Assembly (NCBI GenBank): GCA_018398815.1
Contig: CM031600.1
Coordinates: 56,229,188 to 56,293,187, forward strand
Direction of reading: 5' to 3'
DNA from: Conus ventricosus
Lineage: Eukaryota > Mollusca > Gastropoda > Neogastropoda > Conidae
Length of the DNA: 64,000 bases
The position numbers and the translations under genes are program-made. This document shows positions 46,601 to 53,201 of this stretch, in pieces. How positions within the stretch are numbered: position 1 is the first letter of the stretch; every line of letters starts with the position of its first letter. The notes under the pieces were generated by a model that saw only the letters and a program-made list of their open reading frames with translations, was not told the origin of the DNA and searched no databases.

Positions 46601-47342
46601 GTGTTAAGACAACTTGGCCTTGAGGCACCCAACCATCAAGGAGTTGTATGTTCGAATCTTGGTAGCAGCTAAGGGAAAAGAAAGGTGGCAGCAGCAGGGC
46701 ATCCAAGAGTCATGACCTTGATCAGTGTTGAGAACCTGTACACCATTATACTTGTATCATCTGATGGCTTCTGCATGAATTACTGCATTGTTAAGTTGAC
46801 TTACTTATTAAAACTTATTTTTCGTTTAATTTTGTATGATTTTTTTTTTTTTTTACACAATATCAAATGAAATATTATTCGAAAAAAAGTCCATAAATAC
46901 ATTCTAAGAAAAATTGAATTCATTGTTTGTTACCAGGTTTAAGATCCCCAGAAAGGCATTGTAGAAGACACAACACGAAAGATGTTTCTCTGTTATAATG
47001 ACTTTTTTCCCCTAATCATTTGAGCGGAAATGTCACAGAAGGAAGATGAGCCAAAGATATACTTGGAGGCAGTAAATGAACTCCCTTGATTTTTTAGAAT
47101 GTCCTCCATGTCAATGGATTGTGCTCTCAAAAGCAGGATAACAGCACAGAAAGACGATGTATGTCCTTCACCAGGTATATGAGAAGTCCCCGGAGACCTG
47201 GGACCAGTGTGGTGCTTTGTTGTGGCTGTGCTGGGACTTCATCAAGGACTACACCCACTGGATTTGGAAACACGTCTTGCACTGGGTCCTCCTGACACAG
47301 CACTGGCTTCAGGACCATGTCTTTCCGTCAGTACCCACGTAA
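21059..47342 (+). CDS. TMEM214: TMEM214, ER transmembrane protein 214 (15 coding exons)
   Basis: TMEM214 is an ER membrane protein; in mammals it has been linked to ER-stress caspase recruitment. Coding exons: 21059-21182, 27566-27762, 30561-30714, 31729-31860, 37278-37360, 38670-38775, 39421-39502, 40914-41053, 41594-41729, 42568-42659, 43170-43332, 43824-43941, 45040-45135, 45571-45739, 47175-47342 (TAA). Junctions are GT-AG and phases agree throughout, provided one base is added in exon 8 and one in exon 13; the total is then 654 codons with stop. Marks of the family: QWEVVGK start, [38 protein letters not shown], a hydrophobic helix in exon 12 ([18 protein letters not shown]) and a Trp-rich, amphipathic C-terminus. 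Human TMEM214 is about 689 residues; the region between exons 14 and 15 is shorter here, so one exon may have been missed in 45740-47174. Confidence 0.92.
22261..22530 (+). mobile_element. Second SINE-like family, diverged copy A
   Basis: It shares with 58165-58440 the blocks GTAAATGGGTA.CTGATT, GATAG or its variant, and CTATGG.ACTTT..ACCTTT in the same order. The degenerate 5' part (TCATGAATTCATACCCATC) resembles a worn tRNA B-box region. The Gypsy element sits just downstream of it. Confidence 0.5.
22559..22755 (+). repeat. 5' LTR of Gypsy element
   Basis: It starts TGTGATGATATTCTACGG and ends CACGTTAGA; the 3' LTR is the same. Confidence 0.95.
22780..25851 (+). CDS. Gypsy Gag-Pol: gag, zinc knuckles, protease, RT, RNase H, integrase zinc-binding part
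   Basis: 1023 codons. Gag-like N-terminus (residues 1-220, with [11 protein letters not shown]). Two Cys/His knuckles at about 229-265 (CDRCGR..., [14 protein letters not shown]). Aspartic protease [11 protein letters not shown] at about 320. Reverse transcriptase with CYFDDILVF at about 592. RNase H with [12 protein letters not shown] at about 741 and TDHKPL at about 809. Integrase zinc-binding region (HAGH...CKICEE) at about 970-1010. Gag and Pol are in one frame. The frame stops at 25849-25851, before the integrase core, which continues in another frame. Confidence 0.93.
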   Translation: MAFKPPESFDFSKPEQWPTWRQRFLRYRAAAKLTKDTFDVQTSALIYSMGPDAEKIYSTFRVNEEEATFEGLIEMFNGYFTPKVNVIHERAVFHQRSQLPGENIETYIRSLYELAENADFPEKDSAIRDRLVVGLADRDLSEKLQLQPDLTLKAAVDMARQHEQVKAQMLEQRTPVVDAVKTGQKRDFSAGRGQHYRKGAQYSDQGQHYKTGAQSSDHQSQNRNSQYRKCDRCGREPHRQPSECPAKGKICNHCGKWNHFATCCRSKYQTLSMVENSSGKNNTCTTRTDGSVTYFLGSVENSDKPWYTQFTINGEKCQFKIDTGADVSVISLHQYNKLRPKPEMNETQAILNSPGGIMKCHGQFVTHVRHEEGCEYALRLFVVDVDTENLLSRKAASDLNLVKRLQNVDDKHMNLLVFGDLDDKPLQCKPVKIKIKEGAEPYSLQTARRVPIPLTEKVRDEIERMKENGVIEEITDATDWCAGMVPVMKRNGKIRICTDFKRLNENVKRERYVIPTLDDMLHKLSGATIFSKLDATSGFWQIPLDEESAKLTTFITPFGRYYYKRLPFGISSAPEIFQRTMEEVLKNEQNVVCYFDDILVFSEDDKSHETHLDSVMKRLQSAHLKLNEEKTELRKNEIEFLGHLISKDGVQPDPAKVSAIKNMENPQNVTELRRILGMINYLGRFIPNLSTILRPMTELLESKKVWAWGEPQSTAFNKVKEELTKLPTLAFFDLTKPTTVSSDASSYGIGGVLLQEHDRVMKPVAYCSRTLTGPERRYAQIEKECLAAVWACEKFERYLMGLETFTIETDHKPLIPLINTKDLQEVPLRCQRLIMRLMRFNVKARFSPGKKLIVADALSRSPQNENESKQKQQMIHDVEAHIDLVKSSWPASDKRLNEIAEKTQEDEVLKAALDYTVHGWPVYRNQVKPELNDFYAKRNELSVHEGLLIRGTRIVIPASMRKEIMEIIHAGHQGITKCRERASSSVWWPGIGEEIAQRVRMCKICEEKKPSQNCEPLKTNTVT
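25865..26917 (+). CDS. Gypsy integrase core and C-terminus (separate frame)
   Basis: 350 codons with the DDE integrase core ([38 protein letters not shown]), then an SH3/GPF-like region (PGDIVLQK) and a Pro/Thr/Arg-rich tail. It is shifted by one base relative to the upstream ORF; the break lies at about 25835-25850. The start methionine given is simply the first in the open frame; the true product would be part of the Pol polyprotein. Confidence 0.88.
   Translation: MVGADIFEFKGAQYLVVSDYFSRYIEIAHLQTANSFSVIQSMKNIFARHGIPEKLITDNGRQFVSSEFKLFADKWNFIHMTSSPYFPQSNGQAERAVQTAKRILQQEDPFLALLSYRSTATAPTAISPAELAMGRKLRTTLPVLPANLEPQQVNKKNLKEMDEKAKKRNKKYFDRKHGAKNLPEIQPGDIVLQKLDQECQWTNPATVVKKAPRSYLVRTASGRQFRRNRKHLRLSRAHTDNGISRRCNVSPTTEPENNARTAGPTTSTGSTSRHANPTLTFDQPEQPTARPTPEPHRERQELQLGDPSQQENHRPEQEKDPRTDPRHCSTPAKTSRGRIVKPPTRFKDFV
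27161..27357 (+). repeat. 3' LTR of Gypsy element
   Basis: Same 197 bp as 22559-22755, preceded by the polypurine tract. Confidence 0.95.
27566..27762 (+). CDS. TMEM214: TMEM214 exon 2
   Basis: Acceptor TTACAG, donor GTGATG. It encodes [17 protein letters not shown]... to ...[10 protein letters not shown], including a lysine-rich stretch ([11 protein letters not shown]). Phase 1 in, 0 out. Confidence 0.85.
28040..28100 (+). repeat. (CA)n microsatellite
   Basis: About 60 bp of pure CA just upstream of the Tc1-like element. Confidence 0.95.
28174..29791 (+). mobile_element. Tc1/mariner transposon with 28-bp terminal inverted repeats
   Basis: Ends TACTGTTCAAAAAAAGTTAA plus GGACCAAC (28174-28201) are the inverse of the right end at 29764-29791. 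Both sides have TA, the Tc1/mariner target duplication (28172-28173 and 29792-29793). The element is 1.6 kb with one intact transposase ORF. It sits in TMEM214 intron 2. Confidence 0.95.
28521..29519 (+). CDS. Tc1-family transposase, intact
   Basis: 332 codons. N-terminal paired helix-turn-helix region ([20 protein letters not shown]) and a second HTH with the GRPR hook (RSGRPRIT). The DDE catalytic domain has MFTDESRF (first Asp), FQDDNPRPH (second Asp) and [15 protein letters not shown] (Glu, 34 residues after the second Asp). The full domain set with no stop suggests this copy could be autonomous. The first ATG of the frame was chosen. Confidence 0.94.
   Translation: MQCNSMPPCRRLNELNRGRAIGWLQEGVAVREVAWRLGVSHSVVIRLRQCFQDTGRVQERPRSGRPRITIPQEDRYIERQGTQERTASANNIRCRLRDATNSNTVVSDQTILNRLHAANLRARRPAIRPHLTDAHRAARRVWCTQHVRCTHEQWANVMFTDESRFCLDPTDRRNRVWRCRGECFAEEAVLERNRYGGGSVMIWGGISTCYRRVLYNVAENLNGVRYQTEILQPLVLPALQQLGPQAVFQDDNPRPHRTRAVNTFLQAAGVNRMQWPTNSPNLNPIEHLWDELGRRLQQRRPPPANLGQLFESLQQEWAAVPQAFLRTLVNSM
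30018..30167 (+). repeat. (CT)n then (CA)n microsatellite
   Basis: CT tract 30019-30045 runs into a CA tract to 30167, in TMEM214 intron 2. Confidence 0.95.
30561..30714 (+). CDS. TMEM214: TMEM214 exon 3
   Basis: Acceptor TTGAAG, donor GTGAGG. It encodes [19 protein letters not shown] and [15 protein letters not shown], matching WLKDLASYLNYKL of vertebrate TMEM214. Confidence 0.9.
31729..31860 (+). CDS. TMEM214: TMEM214 exon 4
   Basis: Acceptor TGATAG, donor GTACTT. It encodes [20 protein letters not shown]... to ...MVSQAAK. Confidence 0.88.
32706..32742 (+). repeat. (GT)n microsatellite
   Basis: About 36 bp GT tract, in TMEM214 intron 4. Confidence 0.9.
32832..32855 (+). repeat. Poly(C) run
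   Basis: 24 C in a row, about 90 bp before the piggyBac-like element. Confidence 0.92.
32949..33026 (+). repeat. Subterminal direct repeat of the piggyBac-like element
   Basis: GCGCTGTTGACG and GTCCGTCATGA occur twice, at 32952-32980 and 32998-33026. Such subterminal repeats are typical transposase-binding candidates. Confidence 0.75.
33209..33424 (+). pseudogene. piggyBac-like transposase, N-terminal exon
   Basis: It starts [20 protein letters not shown] and after a 1-bp break (about 33287) continues as an acidic region ending [18 protein letters not shown], then a GTGAGT donor at 33425. The acidic N-terminus is typical of PGBD transposases. The next exon would start at 34331 (acceptor TTACAG), so the transposase gene seems to have its own intron. 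Confidence 0.7.
33767..33820 (+). repeat. (GT)n microsatellite
   Basis: GT tract with single GG interruptions, inside the transposase intron. Confidence 0.92.
34154..34262 (+). repeat. (GT)n microsatellite
   Basis: Interrupted GT tract, inside the transposase intron. Confidence 0.92.
34331..36086 (+). pseudogene. piggyBac-like transposase, main body, broken by several frame shifts
   Basis: Parts in order: PAGAG repeats and an RGRG-rich stretch (34366-34560); [15 protein letters not shown]; the catalytic domain [32 protein letters not shown] (first Asp), [15 protein letters not shown] (second Asp), [33 protein letters not shown] (third Asp region). It ends with a Cys-rich finger [11 protein letters not shown]...YYCPDCP...[10 protein letters not shown] to a TAA at about 36086. 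The frame changes near 34380, 34718, 35515 and 35775. Confidence 0.85.
34366..34460 (+). repeat. 15-bp coding tandem repeat (PAGAG units)
   Basis: GGACCTGCTGGTGCT-type units repeated about six times in the piggyBac-like transposase; in the likely frame they read Gly-Pro-Ala-Gly-Ala. Confidence 0.85.
36077..36810 (+). repeat. About 370-bp tandem duplication at the piggyBac-like right end
   Basis: Copy 1 at 36077-36446 and copy 2 at 36447-36810, both starting GCGACAG.AACTGGGA. They share GTGTGGCTAGGCTGTGCTAT-like and ATCTTCAATATCTTCTGAA blocks, about 85-90% similar by eye. Copy 1 includes the end of the coding region. Confidence 0.9.
37278..37360 (+). CDS. TMEM214: TMEM214 exon 5
   Basis: Acceptor GGACAG, donor GTGAGA. 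It encodes [20 protein letters not shown] and VVQPKIQQ. The upstream intron (31861-37277) contains the piggyBac-like element. Confidence 0.88.
38670..38775 (+). CDS. TMEM214: TMEM214 exon 6
   Basis: Acceptor TTCCAG, donor GTGCGG. It encodes [20 protein letters not shown] then [15 protein letters not shown]; the RPxxCLxIxWAxGQxG motif is diagnostic. Confidence 0.92.
39421..39502 (+). CDS. TMEM214: TMEM214 exon 7
   Basis: Acceptor ACATAG, donor GTAAGT. It encodes [20 protein letters not shown] then EYLENLF, matching VWLGIMLPVLGIKSL in human. Confidence 0.92.
40150..40385 (+). mobile_element. Remnant of a second Penelope-like terminal repeat
   Basis: It shares with the 15 kb PLE tail the order CGCCTGAAGA..., GTCGTGTTTTGTCTTGTG, TTTCTCTTGGTGG...TAACAT, GTTTGTTTAGATT, CGCC..CAGTCGTCTCAC. 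No coding part remains. It lies in TMEM214 intron 7. Confidence 0.65.
40246..40270 (+). ncRNA. Hammerhead-like motif, better paired than the 15 kb copy
   Basis: CTGAAGA, then GACC paired with GGTC around a TAAGA loop, then GAAAC. Core boxes fit CUGANGA and GAAA; one G is extra between core and stem II. The family link to Penelope small hammerheads is established knowledge; activity is not shown. Confidence 0.5.
40914..41053 (+). CDS. TMEM214: TMEM214 exon 8, with apparent 1-bp deletion
   Basis: Acceptor CCTCAG, donor GTAAGA. In the phase set by exon 7 it reads [12 protein letters not shown]; from about 40950 the conserved continuation [15 protein letters not shown] lies in the next frame. 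Both parts align to consecutive segments of vertebrate TMEM214, so one base is missing near 40946-40952 (GGGAGGTTGG). Confidence 0.85.
41594..41729 (+). CDS. TMEM214: TMEM214 exon 9
   Basis: Acceptor AATAAG, donor GTGGGT. It encodes [20 protein letters not shown] then [19 protein letters not shown]..., matching FGA...TYFPSFLSRATPSC of human TMEM214. Confidence 0.88.
41690..41880 (+). repeat. Imperfect tandem duplication of about 70 bp
   Basis: GTGTCACCATCATTATCACC with TTTCTTCCAATAAAAAG recurs as GTGTCATCATCATTGTCACT with TTTCTTCTAATAAAAGG, starting at the end of TMEM214 exon 9. Confidence 0.75.
42104..42222 (+). repeat. (GT)n microsatellite
   Basis: Interrupted GT tract in TMEM214 intron 9. 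Confidence 0.92.
42568..42659 (+). CDS. TMEM214: TMEM214 exon 10
   Basis: Acceptor GATCAG, donor GTAGGT. It encodes [19 protein letters not shown] then [12 protein letters not shown], matching WRQLYPKHLSQSS. Confidence 0.92.
42728..42808 (+). repeat. (TTG)n then (GT)n microsatellite
   Basis: Starts about 70 bp after exon 10 of TMEM214; TTG units lead into a GT tract of more than 50 bp. Confidence 0.92.
43170..43332 (+). CDS. TMEM214: TMEM214 exon 11
   Basis: Acceptor GTGTAG, donor GTGTGT. It encodes [20 protein letters not shown] then [15 protein letters not shown]..., matching LLLEHLLSSWEQIPKK...LTNQEL. Confidence 0.92.
43455..43610 (+). repeat. (GA)n and (GT)n microsatellites
   Basis: GA tract at about 43464-43482 and GT tract at 43563-43607, in TMEM214 intron 11. 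Confidence 0.9.
43824..43941 (+). CDS. TMEM214: TMEM214 exon 12 (transmembrane helix)
   Basis: Acceptor TTTCAG, donor GTTTGT. It encodes [20 protein letters not shown] then [12 protein letters not shown], a clear hydrophobic membrane segment at the same place as in vertebrate TMEM214. Confidence 0.92.
44036..44656 (+). mobile_element. Degenerate copy of the RNase H LINE
   Basis: Plus-strand relative of the LINE at 12144-14351. It begins at TTTACCGATGGCTCTAAATT (RNase H FTDGSK), continues [13 protein letters not shown]...[15 protein letters not shown], then jumps near 44345 (internal deletion) to the 3' region and the GGCTGGGC...GCAGCATTATCT end. It lies in TMEM214 intron 12. Confidence 0.82.
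45040..45135 (+). CDS. TMEM214: TMEM214 exon 13, with apparent 1-bp deletion
   Basis: Acceptor GTTCAG, donor GTAAGT. In the phase set by exon 12 it reads [15 protein letters not shown]. From about 45082 the sensible continuation [16 protein letters not shown], which also joins exon 14 in phase, is in another frame. One base is missing near 45080-45086. Read without correction the exon ends in stops. Confidence 0.78.
45571..45739 (+). CDS. TMEM214: TMEM214 exon 14
   Basis: Acceptor CCACAG, donor GTCAGT. It encodes [20 protein letters not shown] then [18 protein letters not shown]..., matching RPSLQLAWAHTNATVSFL of human. Confidence 0.88.
46119..46500 (+). pseudogene. Retroelement-like ORF remnant
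   Basis: 125-codon open frame. Its end, [12 protein letters not shown]...[16 protein letters not shown], resembles the C-terminal tail (VEVGxRGF...RRxAIKxIAEAAE) seen after RT in some invertebrate and fish LINE-like proteins. No RT core remains. It lies in TMEM214 intron 14; no evidence that it is a host exon. Confidence 0.45.
47175..47342 (+). CDS. TMEM214: TMEM214 exon 15 (last, TAA stop)
   Basis: Acceptor CACCAG, phase 0. It encodes [40 protein letters not shown] and so on to VPT then TAA. The Trp-rich, amphipathic end resembles AVHWTWLCLQDITVAFLDW of human TMEM214. Confidence 0.82.
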   Translation, partial: VYEKSPETWDQCGALLWLCWDFIKDYTHWIWKHVLHWVLLTQHWLQDHVFPSVPT

Positions 47343-48814
47343 TGAACTTTTTTCCCTTCATTCTGGGTCATGCCTCTTGCCGACCTCTCTCTTTACCCAG
47401 GCTTGTCTTATTTTCACCTCCTTGTCTGCGGTTTCTTCATCTTTGTCGCTTGCCTTGGCTTTGAGATGTTAGTGTTGTTTTATATGCACGCATTTTGTGT
47501 GTGTGTTTAGGGAAGGGAAATGGGAACATTTTATAGAACAAGTGTGTGTTCGTCTTGGTAAGTTGAATTTATTTTTTGCACGCTGGTTTTGAAATGGCGT
47601 GGGTGCAAATGCAGAAAAGTCCCTGGTCCTGAACTTGTGTTCATTCTGCAGATCCTGAAATTGAATTGTGGTCCTGTAGTAATTGTGCAAATTATTATGA
47701 AACAAAACACTTGAAACTGTTTGGGGCTTATCATAGATATGTCACTGTTACTCATTTCAATATTTTACGCATTTGTAAGCTTATTAAAAACAACAATAAC
47801 AACGAAAAGAAAGATAGAAGATGCATTTAACCTTTTCATCTCACATGTCCTATGTGTCATGTCTTACCATCGTTGCTAATCCCAAGGGTATAAGAAGTGT
47901 GGTGAAAAGCAAAAGTCAGCACTGTGCTATCTTTGGTTCACAGATATAGTCTGTGCCAGTCAAAACAGGTTCGTTCCACCTAGGTAATGGCATGATAGTG
48001 TCAAAATCGAGGGTAATAAAAGGAAAGTGAGGGGGTGGGGGGGGGGGGGGGGGTTGGGTGAGGAAAGTGTTGTGGGTGGGGGATGTTGGAAAATGGAGGA
48101 CAGGTTCTCTGTAGATGGTAAGAGCATACAGCCAGTGTTCAAAGCAAGGCAGCCTTCCTTTTGACAGATAACACATTTTAGAGCCAGCTTATTCCAAATG
48201 TTCAATGTTGTCTTGCACCTGTGTATGCTATGTTTTATATTTTACTCGATTCTTCTACCTTAGATTTTCCCCATATTTACTTGTCCTGTCAGATTTTTGT
48301 TTAAACCCACCACAATGATAACTCTAGTTGATACTTAGAAAACAAGTATGTAGGGCTGTTTGATCTGCTGCTTTTATGTGGCTTCACTTTTTGAAGTACC
48401 ATGAATGGCAAATTCTTACTTTACTGTATTTGGCTGCTTTGCTGTGTTCAAAGATACAGCCATATGTAGCCAATCTTTGGTCTGTATTTTGTATGATGTG
48501 TCTGTATATCTGCTTCTCAAGTAGGTAAAAACTACATTAAATGATTTTGTCATGATAAAATCTTATATGTGTTAGCAGTATGTGCACAAAAAGTCATCTA
48601 ACATTTCCTTTACTTGTACATGAAGCAGTAATTGAAAAAATCACAGGTTAAAATTTTTTTTTTTTTAAAGGTATTTCAATTTGAATATTACTGAAAGTTT
48701 TGTGAAAATGTAAATCACAGCTTTACCGTCTTTATCTGTTGGTGAAATCTTCACTCAAGGAATGGCTGGAAAGGTCTTATCAGTATTTATTATTCAGCCA
48801 AGATTTGTTCTGCT

Positions 48815-48825
48815 GATGCAATAAA
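48815..48825 (+). terminator. TMEM214: Possible polyadenylation signal for TMEM214
   Basis: AATAAA inside TGCAATAAATTG, about 1.5 kb past the TMEM214 stop. An earlier AATAAA lies near 48014. Which one is used cannot be told from the sequence. Confidence 0.25.
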
Positions 48826-48879
48826 TTGATGAGAAAAAGCCAACGTTAAAGTTTAACACCAACACGCAAACACATACAC

Positions 48880-48882
48880 ACA

Positions 48883-48942
<60 letters not shown>
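48880..48942 (+). repeat. (CA)n microsatellite
   Basis: About 60 bp CA tract in the intergenic region. Confidence 0.95.
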
Positions 48943-48945
<3 letters not shown>

Positions 48946-49571
48946 GGTGGCTACATAGAAACACTTTGATGTACAAACAGACAACAACAAAAAAGCAAGG
49001 AGTCTTTGCTGGTAGCGTACTAGCAGCATTAATGTGAAATGTTAACGTGAAAAATGTAATCTCAAAACAAATGCCTTAGCCCAAGTTGGCATGAAAGGTG
49101 CCTTTAAACTGGGAACCATACTTATACAAAATTTGAGAGAGCAAGCATGTTAACAATGTTTAAGTAAGAAAGGAGAAAATAATCACATTCCAAGAATCTT
49201 CATCTCTTCACAACTCTGTGCAAGTTGTAGTGCTAGTCCTCTCAAGATTTGCACCAACATCGGTATATATCTTCTGGAACACAAGTTTGTAGGCAAGTCC
49301 ATCATCGTTAAGTACGTCCAGCCAATCCCATGTCCAGTCATAGTTTAGATTTCATTGCTTTTATTTGTTTGAAGATAGCATCATTTTTGTTTTGTTGTGC
49401 TTTTTCCTGCATTATCTATTTTTTACTCTCTTTCCTATGCATTATGTCAGCAATGTGGACTCAGGACATGGACTTTTTAGATTTTGCAGAAACCCACCAT
49501 CAATATCCATTCGAGTCATACTGTGCCAAATAAATTATGAAGGAATATGAAAAGTAGCAACAAACAAAAAG

Positions 49572-50205
49572 CTGCCATGGCAGAATGTTTAGCATTGCGA
49601 ATTCCCTTCAGGAGATACGGGATCACATCCTATCACATCCATTTATATTTGTAGGATTTTTTTTTCCCGGTCCATGACTGGTTGTTACACAGAGTTGAGT
49701 TTACTATGGGCTTAGTATGAAGACTCGAACCGCTCAGTCTAATTTGATTCACTTAATGGATGAGTCTGAGAGTGTCGCTCAATTTTCATAACCAGCTCTT
49801 CAAGTGTCTTTATCTCTTGGGTCTGGTTAAAGCTGGGATGTCACATGAAACTAAGCGCAGAGTATAGATCTATGTTGTAGTCTCAAACCAGAAAATTTTC
49901 AGCAGCATTTTCATCGTCATCTGTCTGCATAGAAAAAAGGCTCAAATTCCGTGGCCCTTCACATTGTGTGCTCTCATGGCGACTTCAGTTTTGATTTTTT
50001 TCTCCACGTCTATGCTGTGTGTGAATTAGTGTCAAGGTCAACTGTACTGGTAAGTTTATGGGGACTGTCACTGGACAGATGAAATAGCGCCTTCCCGAGG
50101 TGAATGCTCACTCATGCTTGTTTCATGACTAAGCAGTGAATGTGGTCAGTTGGTGGATTTATAGGTGGTGTCCTGCCAATCTCCCTGATCTTAAAACAGG
50201 CACAA
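49572..50205 (+). mobile_element. Old, diverged copy of the same SINE family
   Basis: It follows the same order of sub-segments as 53202-54056: degenerate tRNA head, CACTTAATGGATG, TCTCTTGGGTCTGGTT, GTGGCCCTTCA, GACTAAGCA, TAGGTGGTGTCCTGC. It has many substitutions and no intact tail, so the family has been active over a long time. Confidence 0.8.
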
Positions 50206-50504
50206 CAGTTTTTCAGCTCCAGATATTGCCTTTGCATATTTATGTAACAGGGTTGAACAAGTCTTCTAGAATGAACTGAAAAATTCACAAAGGAAAATGT
50301 ATTTTGGTTGTCTGGATTGTGTGTGTTTGAGTATTTTCTGGTAACCAGGATTGTGTTTGTTGCACTTTCAAGTTAAAAAAAAATTCAGCAAAACCAGTGT
50401 TCTCTCCATGTGTTGTTCATCCTCTGTTGTAATTTTAAAGGTGTAGTGTCACACAAGTAAAAATATTTTCATGAAAACTTGTGATTTTTCCTGTCATTAA
50501 GTAA

Positions 50505-50552
50505 ACTTTGCGGTCGGCTGGGCTATAAGCAACATTATCTTATCTTATCTAC
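50505..50552 (+). mobile_element. Solo 3' end of the RNase H LINE
   Basis: GCGGTCGGCTGGGCTATAAG then CAACATTATCTTATCTTATCT matches the 3' end of the LINE at 12144 (complement of 12145-12180). Only the tail is recognisable. Confidence 0.75.
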
Positions 50553-53186
50553 CTTCAATGGCAGTTGTTCACTCTTCCAAGAAGCATACATGAAATCAGG
50601 TTTTCATCATTGTTGCTTGCTAGCGTATCAAACATGCAACTAACAACATGAATTTTACTGACGTTTTTTTCTTTTTCCTGATATTTTTGGTTTGCTGAAC
50701 ATTATCTAATCCATGTATTTGCGGAGAATTGTGAGCCCTGATAAATTCAAAAGTACGGAGAGGTGCACAAAATTTTGCACTAGAATATCAGTTTCAGTGG
50801 TGTATATTATTGCATTATGTGTGGTTGAATGTTGAAGTTCAGCACCAGTGGGGGGGGGGGGTGGGACCAATTTCTCTCACAAATGATCCAGTACACATGA
50901 AAGCATGTGCTATAATCATCTACAGCATGAAGCTTTATGGGGCTATGACGACAGCTTGTTCCAGTACAAAACATAGAGCTCGTTCTTTTTTTCTTAGCTC
51001 AACAGTATTTACCTTACCTGTTGTGAACATCACTGATTAACATTAGCACAAAAAGATAACATCCTTTTAACTTTTTTAGGTTGCAGTTAAATGAAGCTAC
51101 TCACAATTACTCTTTTATATGCCGAGCATATATCTAAATGAGGTAAGAGCTGCCTAATAGGTTGCCAGATAATGGTTTCAGGACCACAGCTCGTGTTGTG
51201 ATAATGATCAGGTTTACTAGGATGGCCACATTTCAATTTTAGCAATAGCCACTCGTGAACTTGTGAGGTTTAATATGTTTTTTTAAATCTTCAATCAAGT
51301 CAAGGAGGTAATGATTTTTTCACATGTATTTTTGTCTGGTTTCAGGAGCAATTTTTCGACGGATCGTCTGCAAGAAACGGCGCTCTGGAGCGTGCAGCAG
51401 ATGCATAATTATACACTGTCATTTTTCTCTTGGTGTAATCGCCTGCTTTTCTCCTCAGACTAGTTTTCCTACAGCTGCTCAGTGTTGAAAACACTTTGAG
51501 GTTGCTGGTAAAGACCATATCAGTCATATTTCTAAAGTTAATTATTGTAAAGGTTGGTTGGTCAGTCTTTGCCAAAATTTGGAGAGGTCAGTAAAAGAAA
51601 GTGGTGAAATGATTATGTTATTTATTATTATACTTAATTTCGTTTTATTTTCAAATTTCATCAGAAGTATTATGATTTTACAGGACTGAATTAGTCATTC
51701 TCTTTTTTCGATTTCCGATTGTAGGTCAAAACATTGGCCAAACAGTTTTATCCATTTTCTTACATTTTTAATCTGCAAATGAAGAAATGGACATACGTTC
51801 AGGGTTGGACTGTGCTGTTTAAACAGATGTCATTGAATAAGTAGTGCTGACACTGTGAAAGGATGTGATGCATAGTACTTTGTTTTGTCAGTGTTATTAT
51901 AGTTTTGTGATTTTAGATTATCCATGTCACTTTGAAACTGAGAATCTGCAGTACATTAGATTACTATTCTTATTGTGTTCCCTTACCCTTACTGGTATTC
52001 TGAACAGACAGCCTGAAATCTTGCCGAGGTCATTCTGCTACTATTGAAAGGTTTCATCTGCTGTATTCAGAAATGATTTTATGCCCACCACCTGTTCTTG
52101 ACTGAATGTCTCTGAAGCTTTATTTCTTGTTATACAGTACACAGCTGTTCATTTTTTAAACTTTCACAGTATTATCTGTATGCCAGCACTTGAAAAGGGC
52201 CAGACAGGGTGAAGTGTGTTCAATTGCAGGCCAAAAGGCATAAATAGTGAAGGCAATTGTTGTGAAGTCTGGTTTGATTACCTTTTTTTATGTCGGTTTT
52301 AATTGGTCATTACCAGCTCCTTTAACACAGACCTGTCTGCCTCCAAAGTGACCTAAACTAGTTTGCCATCATGGAAACAGTTATCCTCCCAACTGGCCTG
52401 TATTTTACTGTTACAGTAAGTTCAGCATTACATCTGAAATAACGTATGCACAATGCAGTGTAATCAAGAAAGGCCAGAAGTTTTCCGAGACTTGATACCT
52501 CATCAGTGGAGATTTATCACTGGAGCTGAATTTTATTTTTAACACGCAATTTTTACACAGTATTTTGGAGGCACTTGGGTTTGTGTTCTCAGCTGTAATT
52601 CTGATAAATCAATAAAGCATTTGAATTGAAGTCATTTGAATAGAATTTGTCCAGTGCTTGTGAGAGGAGTGAAGTGGACTGGAAGGGGCGTTTTAAAGAA
52701 AAAGTGTCAGGACAGCAAAATATATTTCTCAATCAAATAAAAAGTTCTTGAAGACCATACATCATTCAAATAACAAAACTTCCAAGTTAAAATATGATTC
52801 CCAGAATATAAAATATGTATCATTTAAAAGAAACAATCACTTCAGCATCATTACCAGGGCACTGACATATCCTATATCCCCTATCATAGGGTTGATAGGA
52901 TGGACTGTATTCAGTCATGTGCAGCTGCAGCTTAAGGAACATTCTGTGGGCGTTTCCCCATGTCTTTTTTAAGACCGAGTACTAGTGTGCTGTGGTAACC
53001 TTTTGATACTATAACAGGCGTCTGCTGTGGAGAAACAGAAGTTCAGTTATATTTTATTGATGTTGGATAATCATTAATGACAGCCAGAAATTTCACATTG
53101 GGAAACTACCATTTTGATTTACTGTTTATGACACAACATCATTATGTATTGTGACAAGTGATTGGCTAACTCAGAAGACATTGGCC
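50553..53186. other. Intergenic stretch: nothing recognised
   Basis: A/T-rich sequence between convergent TMEM214 and TATDN1. No conserved frame, tRNA or clear repeat seen. Confidence 0.5.
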
Positions 53187-53201
53187 AAGTATGAATGGAG
53201 A

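Larger units (their letters stand above)
47343..49571. other. Downstream flank of TMEM214: no gene seen
   Basis: It probably includes the TMEM214 3' UTR. It holds a G-run (48038-48052) and a (CA)n tract (48880-48940). I see no conserved reading frame. Confidence 0.6.
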
